DNA from: Kryptolebias marmoratus
Taxonomy: Eukaryota; Chordata; Actinopteri; Cyprinodontiformes; Rivulidae
Direction of reading: 5' to 3'
DNA length: 64,000 nucleotides
Assembly (NCBI RefSeq): GCF_001649575.2
Contig: NC_051439.1
Location: 9,088,449 to 9,152,448, forward strand
Below, piece after piece: positions 36,295-51,200 of the stretch. Positions within the stretch are counted from its first letter, which is position 1. The number at the start of each line of letters is the position of its first letter. The notes under the pieces were generated by a model. It was not told the DNA's origin. It saw nothing but the letters and a program-made list of their open reading frames with translations, and searched no databases. The translations under genes and the position numbers were made by a program.

Positions 36295-39200
36295 GTATAC
36301 TTGCATGTCGCTGTTGTACTTTTTTCTTTTTTTTGAAAGTGTATTTGACAAGCTGTGTGTAAGATGAACTGGCTAATTGATGGACACACCAGCGCCCCAT
36401 CACGCTTTTTCAGAAATCATTTTTCTTGTGTTTGTAATGGAGCACAAATGGAAAAGTCCTCATCTTGTTCTGCCCTGTAGCTTGAGTGTGTGTGTGTGTG
36501 TGTGTGTGTCAAACGCTGACTCGTGTTATCTGCTTATATTTGTTGGGCTATAAATGCATCTTTCTTCCGAAGTGGGCTCCATTCGAAGAAATCGCATTCC
36601 CCTGACAAAATGTAGAAAATCACAGGAAGCAACTCATTTTAGAGGAAAACTTTAAAATGTTTTTTTTTTTTCTTGTGGCAAAATTCTGATAAACCGAAAT
36701 GCATTGATTGCAACAAGTTGAAACAAAACTAAGCGTTGTTCTTTGTTTCCCTGCATCGTATATATTTGTATAAATGCTAAGGTATAACAGAAATTTTACA
36801 AATCATCCTTCTTGCTACATTCTGCATAGCTGCAGTTCTGTTCTTGACAAGTTTGGGTGCAAGTAAGCATAAGGGCTCTCTGTTCCAGCCACTTGAACAC
36901 TGCCTTGTTTCATGGAGTCTGGATAAAAGGTCAGCGGTGGTGGCAGCGAGATTTAGGAGTGACAGCTTGTTGTACGTTGATGGTGCTCGGATGCTCAGAA
37001 TTCCTGCAGCACTCCAAGGTTTTATTCCCTGCCCGTGGTCCCGTTTTTAGCTCTGCTGTTAGCGCTCCACATAATTGAGGTCTTTGTTCTCTGTGGTCGC
37101 CTGTGTTGAGCAGCATCTCTGCTGGGCGAGAGCAGTGTTGCTTCCATGTGTGGGTTGACATGAACTCCACTCAAGACTTGCCTTTATTCATTGTTTGACT
37201 TGGGTTCATGCATTTTGTAACATTTCTTGAAGGCACTTTCCTTATGGTTCAGTGTGAGGAGGGGTTTGTCTTGCTTTGGATAGTCTTTGTGTTTGTAAAA
37301 AAAAAAAAGAGCTTAATGTCTTAAAAGAACTGAAGGTTTAGCATTCTTCTTGTCTAAAAAGTCTTTTTGTCCACATCTGACAATAAAGTTAACTTGCTGG
37401 GCTTGATTGCTTGTTGACTTATTCCAAATGTATTCAGGCTGACCCTTTATGGGTTTTCTATTGCTGAGGCCAAATGTTTTAGAAATTAGGACAGTCAGTT
37501 GCTGATTCAAAATGTCGATGTTCTTTGCACGGTCTTGGGGAGGTCCTCGGGTGGATATTAAAAGCACAGTTGGCGCCAATATTACACGTGCTCGGTGGTT
37601 TAGAGCGTGCACAAAACTTATGTAGCGAGGTTGTGGTGGTTTATCATCGTGGTGGCATCAGTATCCTTGATGTTGTGGTTGGTCGTATTGAGCCACGCAG
37701 GGCTCGTGCATAGGCTATGATCATGGTTGTGCCAAGGTCATGGAGCTCACCTAGCATTGACGTGACACCCCTGTGCCTCCCACAGATGAGTCTTTAACTC
37801 AAGCCTGACTGATGCCAGTTATTCAAAACTGTCCAAAATCAACCTAAATAACTGGTTATTTAGGGTTAATCAGTCAGTCTACATCTAAGAACGTGTAGAC
37901 GGCTGTTTTGCCACTGTTTTTATTCTCGATAAATTGCACTTCCAGTTGTGGTTAATGACTGTATTTAGATCTTGTACTTCTGCCACCACTACTGCAGTTA
38001 ATATAGCTCACTGGAGCATGCTTGATGTTAATGGACCCTCCACCTGAATAGCAGAACTGTGCGCAGGCATTAAATTACTTTGAGTGTTTCAGAGCACATT
38101 TGTGCTTCTGAACTTGGTTAACGGTGAGTGTGGGGGGCATTTCTGCTACCTTGAGTCAACAAGTTATTTTGGATTGTAATCATTAACCCGTCTACAATAT
38201 GGGTTAAACACGTAGCCACACGTTGCAGTGGAGTACACACAAATGGTGCAGTCACACGTCAAACTTTTGTTTTTAAAATAAGCACTGTACGTACAATTTT
38301 GACATTTCTTAAAAGTGTTTTCATGTCTGTAGTCAAGATAAGGTTAGACCAATCTTTAAACTTGGATTTTCATTATAGACTGTCAGTAGTAAACCTCTTT
38401 TCCTCAGTTGCTTTTCCACGTATTGATCTGCTGTTCATTTGTGAACTGTTTGTGATTAACAAGCCTGAATGTTTGGCAGTTGATGGAAAGGGAAAGTAAG
38501 GGTAAAGAGGACAAGAGACACTGGTGAATGTTGGGCAGAGCATTGCTTCACCACAATTTCAACAACATATTTTTTTTATTTTTAGAAATCCTCCCAGAGA
38601 AATGCAAAATATACAGTATTGCAGTAGGGGTTCATACACATTGCATACATCGTTCCTGCTGCTGTCTTTGGCAGGAAACTTCAATCTTATGTATAAAAGT
38701 ACAGCGCATAATAACGATCAACACTACAGTAAATGGATGACCTAAATTCTGTTTGCTGTTTATTGTTTTTTTAGAAGGCAAAACAATAATGACTTAAGTC
38801 TGGTTTGGTAACTTGTTCATGTGATACTGTAATGTGAGCTTGTTTTCATAAAGCTTCAGTGTAACATTAGACACACAGTAACTTTATTTTTTTGGACTAC
38901 TTCTGGTTTTTGAGATCTGACTGCTGATTGACTTTTGCCATCTTGCAGTTTTTGTATACAAAATGGATCCAGTAGCAGTGTGTTTACCTTCAGTTCTCTG
39001 AAGGCCACGCTTGTAACTCCTGAACTAGAATTACACGTAGAGACTTCTACTTTCTCCAAGTGGACAAATCAGTCCTGTGACAGCTTGAGGGTATAGAATC
39101 ACACTTTTATCTCATTGGCTCTGTAAGATCACAAACAGGACTTTTTAAAAATAGGCTAATTTATGTGAAATTTGGGGGTCTCTACAGTAGGACTGAGCGT

Positions 39201-42200
39201 GATCTGTCAGCTGTCTTAAAAGACAGTGCACATCAGTCATGTTTCTTTAAAAGGAAAAGCAAACTTTGCCCACTGTTTCAGGCTTTCATGCTTGTCTGCC
39301 CCTGATCTGCCAGTCATTGATCGTAACTATTCAAGCTGAAAAGCATTCGTTTCTGGTAAACAGCCAAGCAACTGTTGTATTCATAGTGACATCTCTCTGT
39401 GGGAGAGCTTTTCATGTCAGTAACCAATTTTTGTACTTCCCAGCTCGCAGTAATAAAAGTGCTACACAGTTGTCTCTAAACACTAATTAGGTACGATGAC
39501 ACAACTGCTGGATTTGTCTAATGCTCGAATGTTATGGCTACACCGATAAAGGTGATTTGAGCTGTAGGACACATACAGGATATTAGACCCAATATAGTTT
39601 TGGCAGGGAGTGTCTCAGTCTCACATTGAAATGACACTCAAGTCTGATCTAATTTCAGTCATCTAGTTTAAATAAAAATGAAATATGTGATTCGGTTTTA
39701 TTTTAGTTGACATTTGATGTTTTTATCGCCTGTTGCCAAAACATGAAAGGCAGGCGATTTAATGTTTTTGTCTGTGTGTGTCATCGACTGCATATATTAA
39801 TAGGCCAAGTGTTCCCGCCTTGTCTCGTTGTTGGGAATTGAAGCCAGCAGTACCCGGTCTATGGGAGCTGCCATGTTGTATTTTTGGAACAAAGTCTGTG
39901 AACTAGGGAAGTGGGGCTTTAAGTCCGGACCAAGGGACTAATTCAGTACCTACAGAAGTGTCTCATTTGTTCACGTGGGGAGGTGGGACTTTAAACTTGT
40001 ACTAGACCCAGCCCACAAGACAGGCTGATCCTGTTCCAGTTTCATCTACTGGTCTCGACGTCTAGATATATACAGTCTATGGTGTGGTTCCTAATAAAAG
40101 ATGATTTTAGTTTCAAACTCTGGCATGAAAGGTGGTGGGTGATATTCATTCTTCTAAGAAATGCTGGGCTTTTAACATGTTGCTGCATGTTGTAGCTTAC
40201 AGGTGTGTTTTCTTTGTTTATAGCTTACACTATATTGCCAAAAGTATTCATCCAAATCATTGAATTCAGGTGTTCCAATCCCTTCCATGTCCACATGTGT
40301 ATAAAATCAAGCACCTAGGCATGCAGACCGCTTCTACAAACATTTGTGAAAGAATGGGTCGCTCTCAGGAGCTCGGTGAGTTCCGGCGTGGCGCCGTGAT
40401 AGGATGCCGACTTTTCCAGTCGGGAAAGTTCCTCACTACTAAATATTCCACAGTCACCTGTTAGTGGTATTATAACAAAGTGGAAGTGATTGGGAACAAC
40501 AGCAAATCGACCACCAAGTGGGAGGCCACTTCTGGAAGAATGGTCTAAAATTCCCATTAACACACTCCTAAACCTTGCCAGGAAGCATCAGATTAAACCC
40601 TCTGGATTAGGAATGGGATGCCATTTAAGTTCATATACATGTGAAGGGAGATGAGCGAATACTTTTGGCAATATAGTGCATATAATATCATTCTTATGAA
40701 AATGTTTTCCCTCATCTGCCTCTTGTAATTCTGTACTTATTAATGTGCCTCCACACGTGAGTCTGGTTGTGTGGATCGGTCACTGTGTCCCATTCAAATG
40801 TGTCCTCCCTCCATCATTCTACTCTTTCTGTGAGCTGCAGGCCTCCTGTCCACATTGCAGGCTCACATGGTCTTTGGTAATGGATTAAATAGACAAATGC
40901 CAGGAAGGCACTTAGGTATCGATCACAGTAACGAATGCAACTTCCATTTTCTTGCAAACCTCCAGGAGAGTAGTATTTAAAGGCTGCTGATCAACCACGC
41001 CATGGTCCTCTGCTCCTGTAATCCTTTCATCCTTCCCTTGCTTTCCATCACTGATGTTTCTTTCAATTTTGTTGTTGTTTTTCAAAAGTGCCCCACTCTA
41101 CTCTAAAAGCTTTTCCATTTAGAAGGGGGGAAATTGTGTACAAACAATAGCAACTACCAGGAGTTTATTGAATTTAAAGGGTTGGTTCCCAAGTTACAGG
41201 ACTTTTAGGTGTGATAATCTGTGCCTTACAGTAAGCGTTAAATGCTTTACACACATTGAAGCGTTAGGAGCTAATGCATAACAATAACAAATATCAGATA
41301 ACTGCTGCAAAAGCTTGCTTCAAATTAAAGTAGGATGGAGAAGAAAGAGTGGAAAAATGTGGAGGCTGAAAGGAGAGGGGCCTGAACTTTCCCTCTTCTT
41401 ACTGTCTCTCTTCACTGTGATGTTAGCTACGCTGCTAGAATTCCATAAAAGTCTTCGATGAAGCAGGAAATGACTTCCAGGGATTGGCATGTTGCTCTCT
41501 GGTGGCTGCCGTCATTGCTGAAGTCTCTGCTGCCTGCTTCATCCACATCCCGTTCTCTCCGTAAACACTCCCTCTTTTCCTCTATTCCTATTTTCACAAT
41601 TTTACTTTTGTTTTTTTAGTATCTACTTCATGTAGAAATAGTTTTGCCAAAAGTGTGTGTATTTCAGAATTATTTTATGCAAGTATTGAAAGCCAAATGT
41701 TAAATTTTTACACCAGGCAATGCTTAATGAACGATAGGAAGCGCTGAACTGAACTTTGTTCATTTTCTTAGCTTTTGACCCAGGTTTATGTAAGCTGGCT
41801 GTTCAGTCTTCTGCAAATAGAACTTGAGGAAACTAATTGGTCTGGTGTGACTCTCTTAGTGTGTGCGGTTGTGGGGCTTCCATTTTTGGCTGTTGTACAG
41901 CCTGTGTCAGACAACTTTCCCTTCCTGGTAGATAAAATGTGTATTTTGCATTTTCTGTGACCTACACATGCACACTAAAAGTAATTCAGTCAACATAATC
42001 ATTGCATATTTACTTCAGTAAACTGAAACCTAGAACTAAATTTAGAGTATTTAAAGAAATAAAGGAGTTTAAAATTTGTCATGCTAAAAGTACAAATTAC
42101 ACTCAAAGGCAAAGGAGAATGTGTTGAGCTGTGCCAGAATTTTATAGAAAGTGGAATGCTGTTCTAATGTTTTGTAGCCATCATTGCCAAGCCTCAGTCT

Positions 42201-45200
42201 CAACTTCTTATTTTACCTTCAACAGTGAACAGCTGAAAGCAGCTGTTTAATAAAGAGGTTTGGAGTTGGGGTGAACGCGGCGGTACATCAAAATATCGTT
42301 AACAATTTGCAACAACAAGCTCCAATTATGCCATACAGAGGTGGTCTGAAACACCAAAGTCCTCTTCATCCGTAGAGGTGATACAGTTGATCCAATGTGG
42401 TTGATTTGGTAGGCTATATGCTAGGTGAATGTAACACCCTGTCAGATTGGCTGTTTTAAAAAAAACAAACAAAAACAAAAGCAGTGTGTCCTGGAAATGG
42501 TAAGCTAGCAATGTGGACAGTTTACCATTTAAAGACATCATCTACTGACTACCTGTTATGCTGTTGCAGGAATAAATCAGAAGAACTGAGCAAATAATTC
42601 TTGTTAACATAGCAGCTAACGGCTCTTAAAATCTGGTTTGCTTTTTTTGTAATATCAGCATCTCTCTGCTTCCAGAAGGAGATAGCTTTGATTTGACAAT
42701 GGAGTGCTAGTTTCATTAGGAAACAGTCACTGTTTAACACAGGATGCTAAACTTCCTCTCGACTTTTTTTTCTTTTTTTTATTCACATTCTACCTTCTGT
42801 CTGCCTCGAATTCCCGCCTTCCTGCCTTTTTGGTCTCTGTGGCGTTTCTGTTGGGCTGCAAGGAAAAGTAGGTCTGAGATATTAATCATCATATCTGTTT
42901 TTTCAGGATGGAGCAAGCGTTTAACTGTCTCATGTCTTCTGTTCTCATTCCTGTACATGTGGGAAGTGTTAAGTAACTCTAACATTGTTACTTACACCGT
43001 TTTTCCAAGACGCAGTTAAAGATATAATCCTATGTGTAATGAGACTTATTGATTATGAACGTGAAGCCGTTTTAAAGAGCTGGCAGTTTAAAGTGAGAAA
43101 TGGGCTGGCTGGCGGTGTGATCATCTTGCTGTTTATTCTTTCTGACAGGAAGTAGTTAGACTAAGTGGAGGCTCTGCCCAGGCCAGAGCTTTCCTGTTTC
43201 ACCAGCAAGATGCTGATGTGATTGTGCTACTCAGCACTCAGAGTGTACTTGAATTTGTTTCTGTGGGACGACCGGGCCGTACAGCTACAAATACACCAGT
43301 ATATGGAAACAAATTCAACAGAGCCCAATCTATTTCCGATCTTTTTTTTCTTCCTGCAAGATTTTGTAGAAGGCTAAAACACACAAAGCTTTAACTGTAG
43401 AGTGAAAAGTTAGTCAGAACAGCAAACGTGCTACTTTCAAAACCTTAATGAGACATTAAGTAATTTATTAGTTGATCAGCACAGACTGGTAGATGATTTT
43501 TTTTTAAATCATAGCTTTTACATTAAATTTGTGCAAGTAAAAAAAAACTGCAAAATATCCTCAAGCTTGATGTTGCCATAAAATTGGTATCTTGTGTTTT
43601 GGGGTTTTAATCTTCTAATTAAATTATTAAAGCATCTTGGATTTTAGAACATATGTCATCAGTTTTTAGCTTTTTTTATGTTGATTCTAGTATAGAGCAA
43701 TGAAATATCCTGCTACCTAAATTGCTAAAGAACAAATATTTAAAGCCATTAGCAATTTTAGTTTTTTTTTTCTGTGCTTAACAGAATGAAAAAGCACATT
43801 TGAAGGATATACACTAGCAGTAGTTTTGCACCTATTATACTCCACCAAGTTTACTGTAAAAGAAATGATTTCTGTTGAGGCAAAACAAAAATGAACTTTA
43901 AAATGTGTAAACTTCAACCTAATCAGAATGTGAACACTGTTTTTACAAAACTAAGTTCTAGACATTGCTTTGTCACGAACAGGGCTTTCAGTGCTCTAGA
44001 AATTAGTTGTTTTTTTAAATCTGTTTATATTTTTAAAACAGAACAGCATTCTATTGAAGTATGTTTTGTTTTTGGTTGTTTTTCCACTTGCTGAGCGTGT
44101 TGGGAAAGATTTCATTAGGCTTGGCATGTAAAACATGCACTACAACAAGTTCCCATTGGCTCCTTGAGGAATTTGAAGCCAGTTCCTTTTTGTCCCCGCA
44201 CCCTCCTGTAGTGCAAACAGCTCTGTGGATCCACTGAAAGGAAACGTTAGACTTTCACGTTGTTGTTGTTGTTCTCACACCGCAAACCTTTGTGTCACTG
44301 GAGTAAACCGACCTGAAGTTTTTTGTTTAACTTTTCGCTTCACATTTCATTTGAAACCTCCCTGCTTCACAGTCTCCATCTTCTTTTCACAAAACAAGTC
44401 AACAAGAGTTTGCTTACACAGTTAAGCCATTGCCTACTATTGGATAGCTGAGCTTCTGGAAATCTTTCGGAAGATTTCTGTCACTCTTAGTTTATTGAAG
44501 TCCTTATCATTTTGTTCAAAAGCACACCTCCTGAACTCAGATATTGAGAGGTTTTCCTTCATCATGTAGGATCACCTTAAGGTTTAAGTATTGCAACTGT
44601 ATATTGTTGTCCAGCTCGAGGAGGCATCAGTGGAGCGCCTCATCATAGTCCTGAAGGGACTTTCAGCAGGATGTAGAGATGGAAAGATGAAAATGATAAA
44701 TATTGTGTATCTATTCTATTGATCTTAGTCCCGGAGTTCCTTTGTAATGTCATTATTCCACCAAGACTCTGAACACGTAATTGTATAAAGCTGTGTCAGG
44801 GCAGAGGGGGGGCAGTATTCCTGCTTCTTTGTTGTGTTGGGATTATGACACAAATGCATATAAACTGTCTCTAAGGAGGCATCTTATAAAAGCCCTTTGG
44901 CTTTTCCTAATGCATCAAAGCCCACTGTTGGATTCTCTTTATTCTAAAAGGCTGCCTGCTCCTAAATTTCCTGTTTTTTAGATTTCAGATTTGCCCTGCT
45001 CCAAAGAGAAGCGCTCACTGTTTTTCAGTGGCGTAGACGCCTGCTTCAGCGTTCAGGCCCGCATTTTACCCAACTCTGCACATCGTCTTCAGTTATAGTA
45101 AAACCTTTTGATCTCGTCTTCTGGAGCTGAGACTGTTATGTGCCCTTATGCTCAAGTGTTTTGCTGGAATTTGATGGAAACCTTCAGGGTCTGCTTGTGT

Positions 45201-48200
45201 TTAAAAATAATGATTTTTTTGGAAAATACATCTGTGGGATTATTCAGGTATTTATAACCAATCCGAACAGCTGCACTCAAAGAAGACGGGCTTGAAGTGA
45301 AAAGAACAATAGTTTATTCAGTTTACTGCTGTTTTTAACCTGTTTACACTTGATGCAACATGTGCTTTTACCTTTCAAACTTTATGAAGTGCTCATGTCA
45401 AATCAACATTTGGCGGTCCTGGAAACCTCTAGTTTTAAATGTTTTTGAATGAAGTCTTGCATCAAAATGATTCTCATCAGAATTTACAGAACAAATACTG
45501 AAACATGCATTAAAACTGTGATGGTTGAGTGAAGACTGCGGCTGTATAATGAAATTGTGCCTTCTCTGAAACAAAGAGACATAACCTAGATTTTGCTTGG
45601 ATGTGTAGCTGCATACTGCGGTAATAGTACTGGTCTCTGCAGACATAGTACTTTTAGTAGCAGCAGTACACCGGTACAATCAATAACACATGAGAGTGAT
45701 CCTTGGCTCCCTTTTTAGGCACTTACTGTGTATCCTGCATATTTATTTGCTGTGATAAATGATCTGTTTGATGTATTATTGGCAGAAGACTGAGATGTTA
45801 TATAATGGCTGGCTGAAAAAAATGAAAAAATCTCAGCTAACCTCATTCAGCTTTGCTGCGTCAATGGAAAGCACTTGAGTTTTAATGATATTTGGTACCT
45901 GATTGACTTACGTAGCCGCAGCAGAGCAACATATTTGTCAATGGCTGAATGATTGAAAACAGACAATTTTTAACTCTTCATTGTAGTAATTTATGTTTCA
46001 GAGTCAAGTACTCTGCTGCTTGTGGGTTTATGCACTTTAGCATTTAGCAGTAGGATAAAAAGAGGAAAGGGTCATTTCAGTGATTCAATACACGTTCATA
46101 TGTACGGAAATTTCCACAGAAGCCCTCTGCAAACCTTTCTTATGCAGTTCCTAAAGTTTTCCACATCTTTATCAGTTGTTTTGGGAAATACACAAAACTA
46201 AAGGAGCGTGTTGGAGTCAGTTTGTACATTTCATTTACAATTTAGTTAACCAGGCAACACCCCCCAGCAAGTTATTTAGTATTTATTATTTCACAGGATT
46301 CAAGAAATTCAGTTATGTACTTTTATTCACATTTACTTATTTTTCATACCACTTAATTTGTTTTATACGCTGCTTTGTTTTTCACTTTTCTGTGTACGGT
46401 AAGAATCAGTATTTTTACTGCTTTAGTTCATTAATGTTTTTCAAATTAGATTAAGGCACACAGGATATTGTGATAATTTCTTTTGTGTGTGGATGCCTGG
46501 AAAAATGTCATGTCTGTGTGTATATACCCCATAGCAGCTACATTTCCCTCACCACATTAAAAGCTCTTACTTAAGGCTCAGTTCATAGAACACTGGACTC
46601 TCCACAGTTTGTTTAATTACTCTCTTTAAAAGAGAGAAACATGTCTTTTTATTCGCAAGTTGACATGATGGGTTTTAATAAAATGTCTTGTGATACTTGG
46701 AGCAAAATACAACAAGATCATAGTACCGCTTTACTCCGATCTTGCATTTCCTTGTAATACTTTTCAACCGATTCCAGAGAATGTAGTGAGGAAAAACTGG
46801 CCCCTCTCTTCCATGGTGTTTGTATCGTTTGAGGTGGTTGTATTGATGCAAATTACTCTGAATAATGCAACCTTGCAGCTCACACTAGTAATAAGCAAAC
46901 TACTTAAAAACGAACTCAAAAACCAGTTTTGTTCCTAAATGCATAGATTTTTCTCATGTTTCGGATGAAATCCACACTAAGATTCAAAACATACATGTTT
47001 GTTGTTCATAAAAATACATGCTCTTGGTTCTGCATGAAATTAAGCGTGCATGTTTTTTTTTTTTTTGGTCTGAGGGGGATGTCTCAGATAGATACTGATT
47101 TCATCAGTTGTGTTCCTTTTAAGATCCAGTTCTGCATCTGGTACATAGGGATTGGCTGTCAATATCCTTACATTATCTATGACTCAAGATGAGTCCACTG
47201 TTCTCTTCACTGAACAACTTTATTTTCCTCTAAAGTGATTCCTTGTGGCTCTCTGTCTTGTGTTTTGCCTCACAGATACTGTCATCACATTTTTATCGAA
47301 CCTGCTGCGTACAAGTCAGGTATATTCTTGATAAGATCTACCACGGGAGAGAGCATGAGCTTCAAAGTGGCTAAATGTGATTTACTGCATCGCTAATTAA
47401 AGGACAGTGCAGAACAGTTCCTTGCTAAGTCTCTGCTTGTCAATACTGACCTTCACTCTGCCTCAGATGTGGATTATATTTAGAGACAGAAAGGTTCATT
47501 TATAGCATCCAACCATTCCACGTGTACGATTTCGATTATTCCAAAGAAGCGGCTCACTCTAACCAGCGTCGCTCTTTATATCTTTGTTGAGTATCAAAAC
47601 AAGCCGTCACCTCACACCGGTGCCCCTGTGGCGTCAGCCAGGAGTCGCCAAGGAAACGGCATGACCAGTCTCACCCAGCTGTAATGTTATCAGCTGATGG
47701 CTGAGAGTGACAAAACCTTGCACTGCATGAAGATAGATGGCTTTTACCGCTGACTAACAGATTGCTGTAATGGCTGGGCGGGGGGGACAGAGAAAAGCCA
47801 TGCTACTCAAGGACAGCAGAAGATCCAGATGCAACCTCGTAAATCATTTTATGAGCCTGGATTTTTGTTTTTGTCAGCTGACATTAACTTTAAAGCATGA
47901 AAGAAGAGCAGATGCAATATGAGTCTTAAAGCTGCAGAACATCTGTTGCAGAGGTGCAACAACTAATGTATCAATTTATTGAAAAAAGTCTGCAGACATT
48001 AAGTTTCCAGTTTATAAGTTGCTTCTCTTGCTGGTATTAATGCATGAAATAGTTTGGGATCTTAGGAAGTGCCTACTCCCTAACATCAAGTAAAATTCCC
48101 CAGTTTAGACATTTTGTGGTTTCTGTATTAAAAGTGAAATATTGAACTTTTTCTTTCTTCATGTTGTGCCACCTGCTGTCTCATATTGTTGTCCCCAGCT

Positions 48201-51200
48201 GGAGTTCCACCCTGTCCTCTTCTCGTCCTCCTCATCTCCACTTTTTATGGCCTTCCTCTTACTCCCTTTTTTATTTTTTTTTCTCATCCTCTCCAATGTT
48301 GCCCTGCCCCCTCCCCCTCGCAGACAGGCCTCCATAAACATTGCCGTCTCCTAATGTAAACACCACGGACACTCGGAGCAGAAGAGAAGAGATGAACAGA
48401 GTAGGAGGACAGGAAAGGAGGGACACTTCAATCTCCTGTATTATCCTAATGAAAGCCCTTCAGTGAATTATTTCAAGTGCAATTATAGCAGCTTCCTGTT
48501 TTTGATTACTTTGCTTTAGGAGTAATGATCTGCCCTTGAAGCTGTATTTTTCTGTGGTATCTAGTGCACAAAGCAGAGGGAGAAGGTCTTGTTTAGAACC
48601 GAGGTGGTGAATGAGGACTACCTGGTTTGGCAGAATTTAGGAATTAATTGTGCTCATTAAAGCACAGACATACACAGACAGAGCTAATGCAGTTAATGGA
48701 TGGATAAGAGGAACACTCAGCTTTCAACAAATGCTTAAACCTGCTCACACACACATACACACACACACAGAGCATACAACCTCTATCATTTATCACGTTC
48801 TTCTCAAGGTCACAAAACACGGTTTTCCTCATTCTGTTTCCCCTTCCGTTTGTCTTTCAATCCCTGTACATGCAGGCACTGTGGGCCCACATTTAATGCA
48901 TCCAATTACTTAGGCCCCCCCTATTCCTCTGGCTGCTGCATTACGTCAGGTTTGGCAGCTATATTTTTAGCTGGTTGATGCCATTGGCCCTCTGTACCTC
49001 GGTGTGGATTGAGTTACCACGTTATTGCTGAAAGAGTCCAATAGAATCCTCCCCGAGCTGCCTTCGTCCAATCACAACACATCGAACCACTGCATAATGA
49101 CACAAATAAGGACAGGGGCAAGGCCAGGGGCAGCAATAAGGCAACTGAGAAGCAGAGCCCATAAGCAGTTTGTATTTACTAAAGACCAGCCGGGTCATAC
49201 TGTGTATTCATCCCTTGCCACAGATTGCATGGGGGTAATGTACGTCGAGCACGAAGACGTTTCTATAGAACATAGTCTGTGGTGAAGATATGAGTGCCAA
49301 ATGTAGCTGCAAGCTGTTTTGCATGGCTCCCAGACGCCAGAAATTATAAGGTCGTTGGAGGAAAAACTGAGCAGAGTTATAAAAATATACATTCAGGATT
49401 ATTTTCAGTTTGCCTCTTCTTAGCCCCTCTCCTTATTTCTTCCTTTTAATAGCTGCAGGAAAGTTAAGGGTGCCGTTACGCCGATGGTAGCAATGAAGTT
49501 GTGTTCTGCACAGCTGAGGCATCAGAATGGAGTGGTGACAGCTTAGACCCCTTGCTGCTAGAGGAACTTGCACAGGGACTCGGGAGAGCTTGGAATGTTT
49601 TCACTCAAGCTCCGAGTGTTTGCCTGTTGGAGTAAACAGTATAAAACCAAACAGCTTGACAAACAACCGAACCCCTCCCCAAGATAAATCACAAAGCACT
49701 CACTGTGACATCAGCATTGAGATGCTGATGGCCTCCATTCCTCTCAGACTCGTGCTCCCCATCTTAATCATTATTGTAATCTCCCCCTCAGCTCAGTTCG
49801 CTTCGCTCGCATCACAGCGGTCTTGTTTCTTTGGTCTAAGCAGAGTCTGGTGTTGTACGACTAATCGCCTAATAATCCTATCCATTCAGTCCTCAGACGA
49901 GGTTGGCAGGAGTGTCAATACTGCATAAATGTGCTCCCATTCAAAGTAAAGGTCAGGAAAAAAACGGCAGTTTTAGGTAACATAGCAACAAGGTTTTTGA
50001 GTGATGAGAGATTAGCCACAAGTAACATTCAATATCTCTAATACTGATCTAAATGTTTAGGCTATTTCTTGAATATAAATAGTTTGTATTATAACTTTGT
50101 AATTGACTGCAGGTAGAAAGTTAATTGACATATGTATAATTATTTATTGTACTATCTTGTTAAGATGTATGGTGACAAAGTAGTTTTGTTTTCACTGGAA
50201 CTTGTTAGCAATTTGTGTTTTTCGTACAAAATCTACTTGCCGCAGTACATTTGCATTATCTCCTGGCTATTTTTATCTAATCTTTTTCTGGATATTGAAC
50301 ATCTGGCGAACATGTTCTCTTTGATGATAGTGTACGCCTTCTGAGCCGCTTCACTGATAGCAGATTTGATGTTAAAGCGGTCCAAATGTTTGAAAAGATG
50401 GCTGATGAAACACTGGTCTGTCTGGGAAAACAGTGACTGAGTGTGACATGTTGCTCAGGATGAACTGTAGAAGCAATGAAAGATTAGGTGGACAAAGAAA
50501 AAGAGACTCTTTGATTTGTGTTATGAGTGTATTTACAAACTAACAATGTCTAAAAAGTAAGGAATTGTTTACTTCCTTTTTGTCCACTCTAGCATAATTT
50601 TTCTTTTTAAAAACTACACTTTCTCTAAAAGTAACAAGATGAATTTGAGCTAGCTCATTGAGCTTAGTTTTGTAAATAATTCCCATCAATTGAAAGATAA
50701 AATATTTTTGAAATGAACTTTGTTTCTCAAAAGCTGTTGTAGAGCGTTTTCATCCTTCCTTTTCACGTTGAATTGATTTGTGATTCAAGCACAGCCTCGG
50801 CGCATGACCGCGCTGCTTAAATAGAAACCAGGTGATCCGCGAAACAGATGCTTCGCTTTCCCTCCAATCCCCGCGGCTTTCGCCTCGACCTTGAAGTCAG
50901 AAACTTACACCATGAGACCACAGGTCCGTTGCCATTGTGCTGAGCTCCTGCGGAGCAAAAACCTGGAAGCTATGTGGGGTTTTGGGTGCCTCGCGTTGCC
51001 TGAAAGGATCACAGAGTGACTCTGGAACAAAGAGGGAGGTATGAACCTGATATTCCCACAGTGTCACTCAAACAGCCACATCTTTCACCCAGTCCTCTCA
51101 TCCTTCTCAGTTTGACTTCACCGCCTCTTTTGCCCTGTTCTTCCCAAACGTGATCTCTGCACCAGAAGGGACATGTTTGATGGTTGTAGTCACTATAGTG

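Noticed and set aside
40315..40563. 82-codon minus-strand frame in the Tc1 shell
   Set aside because: It is the reverse of the transposon sequence; the real coding relic is on the + strand.
48951..48970. MEF2 site at CTATATTTTTAG
   Set aside because: The spacing does not fit the ten-base MEF2 consensus in either register.
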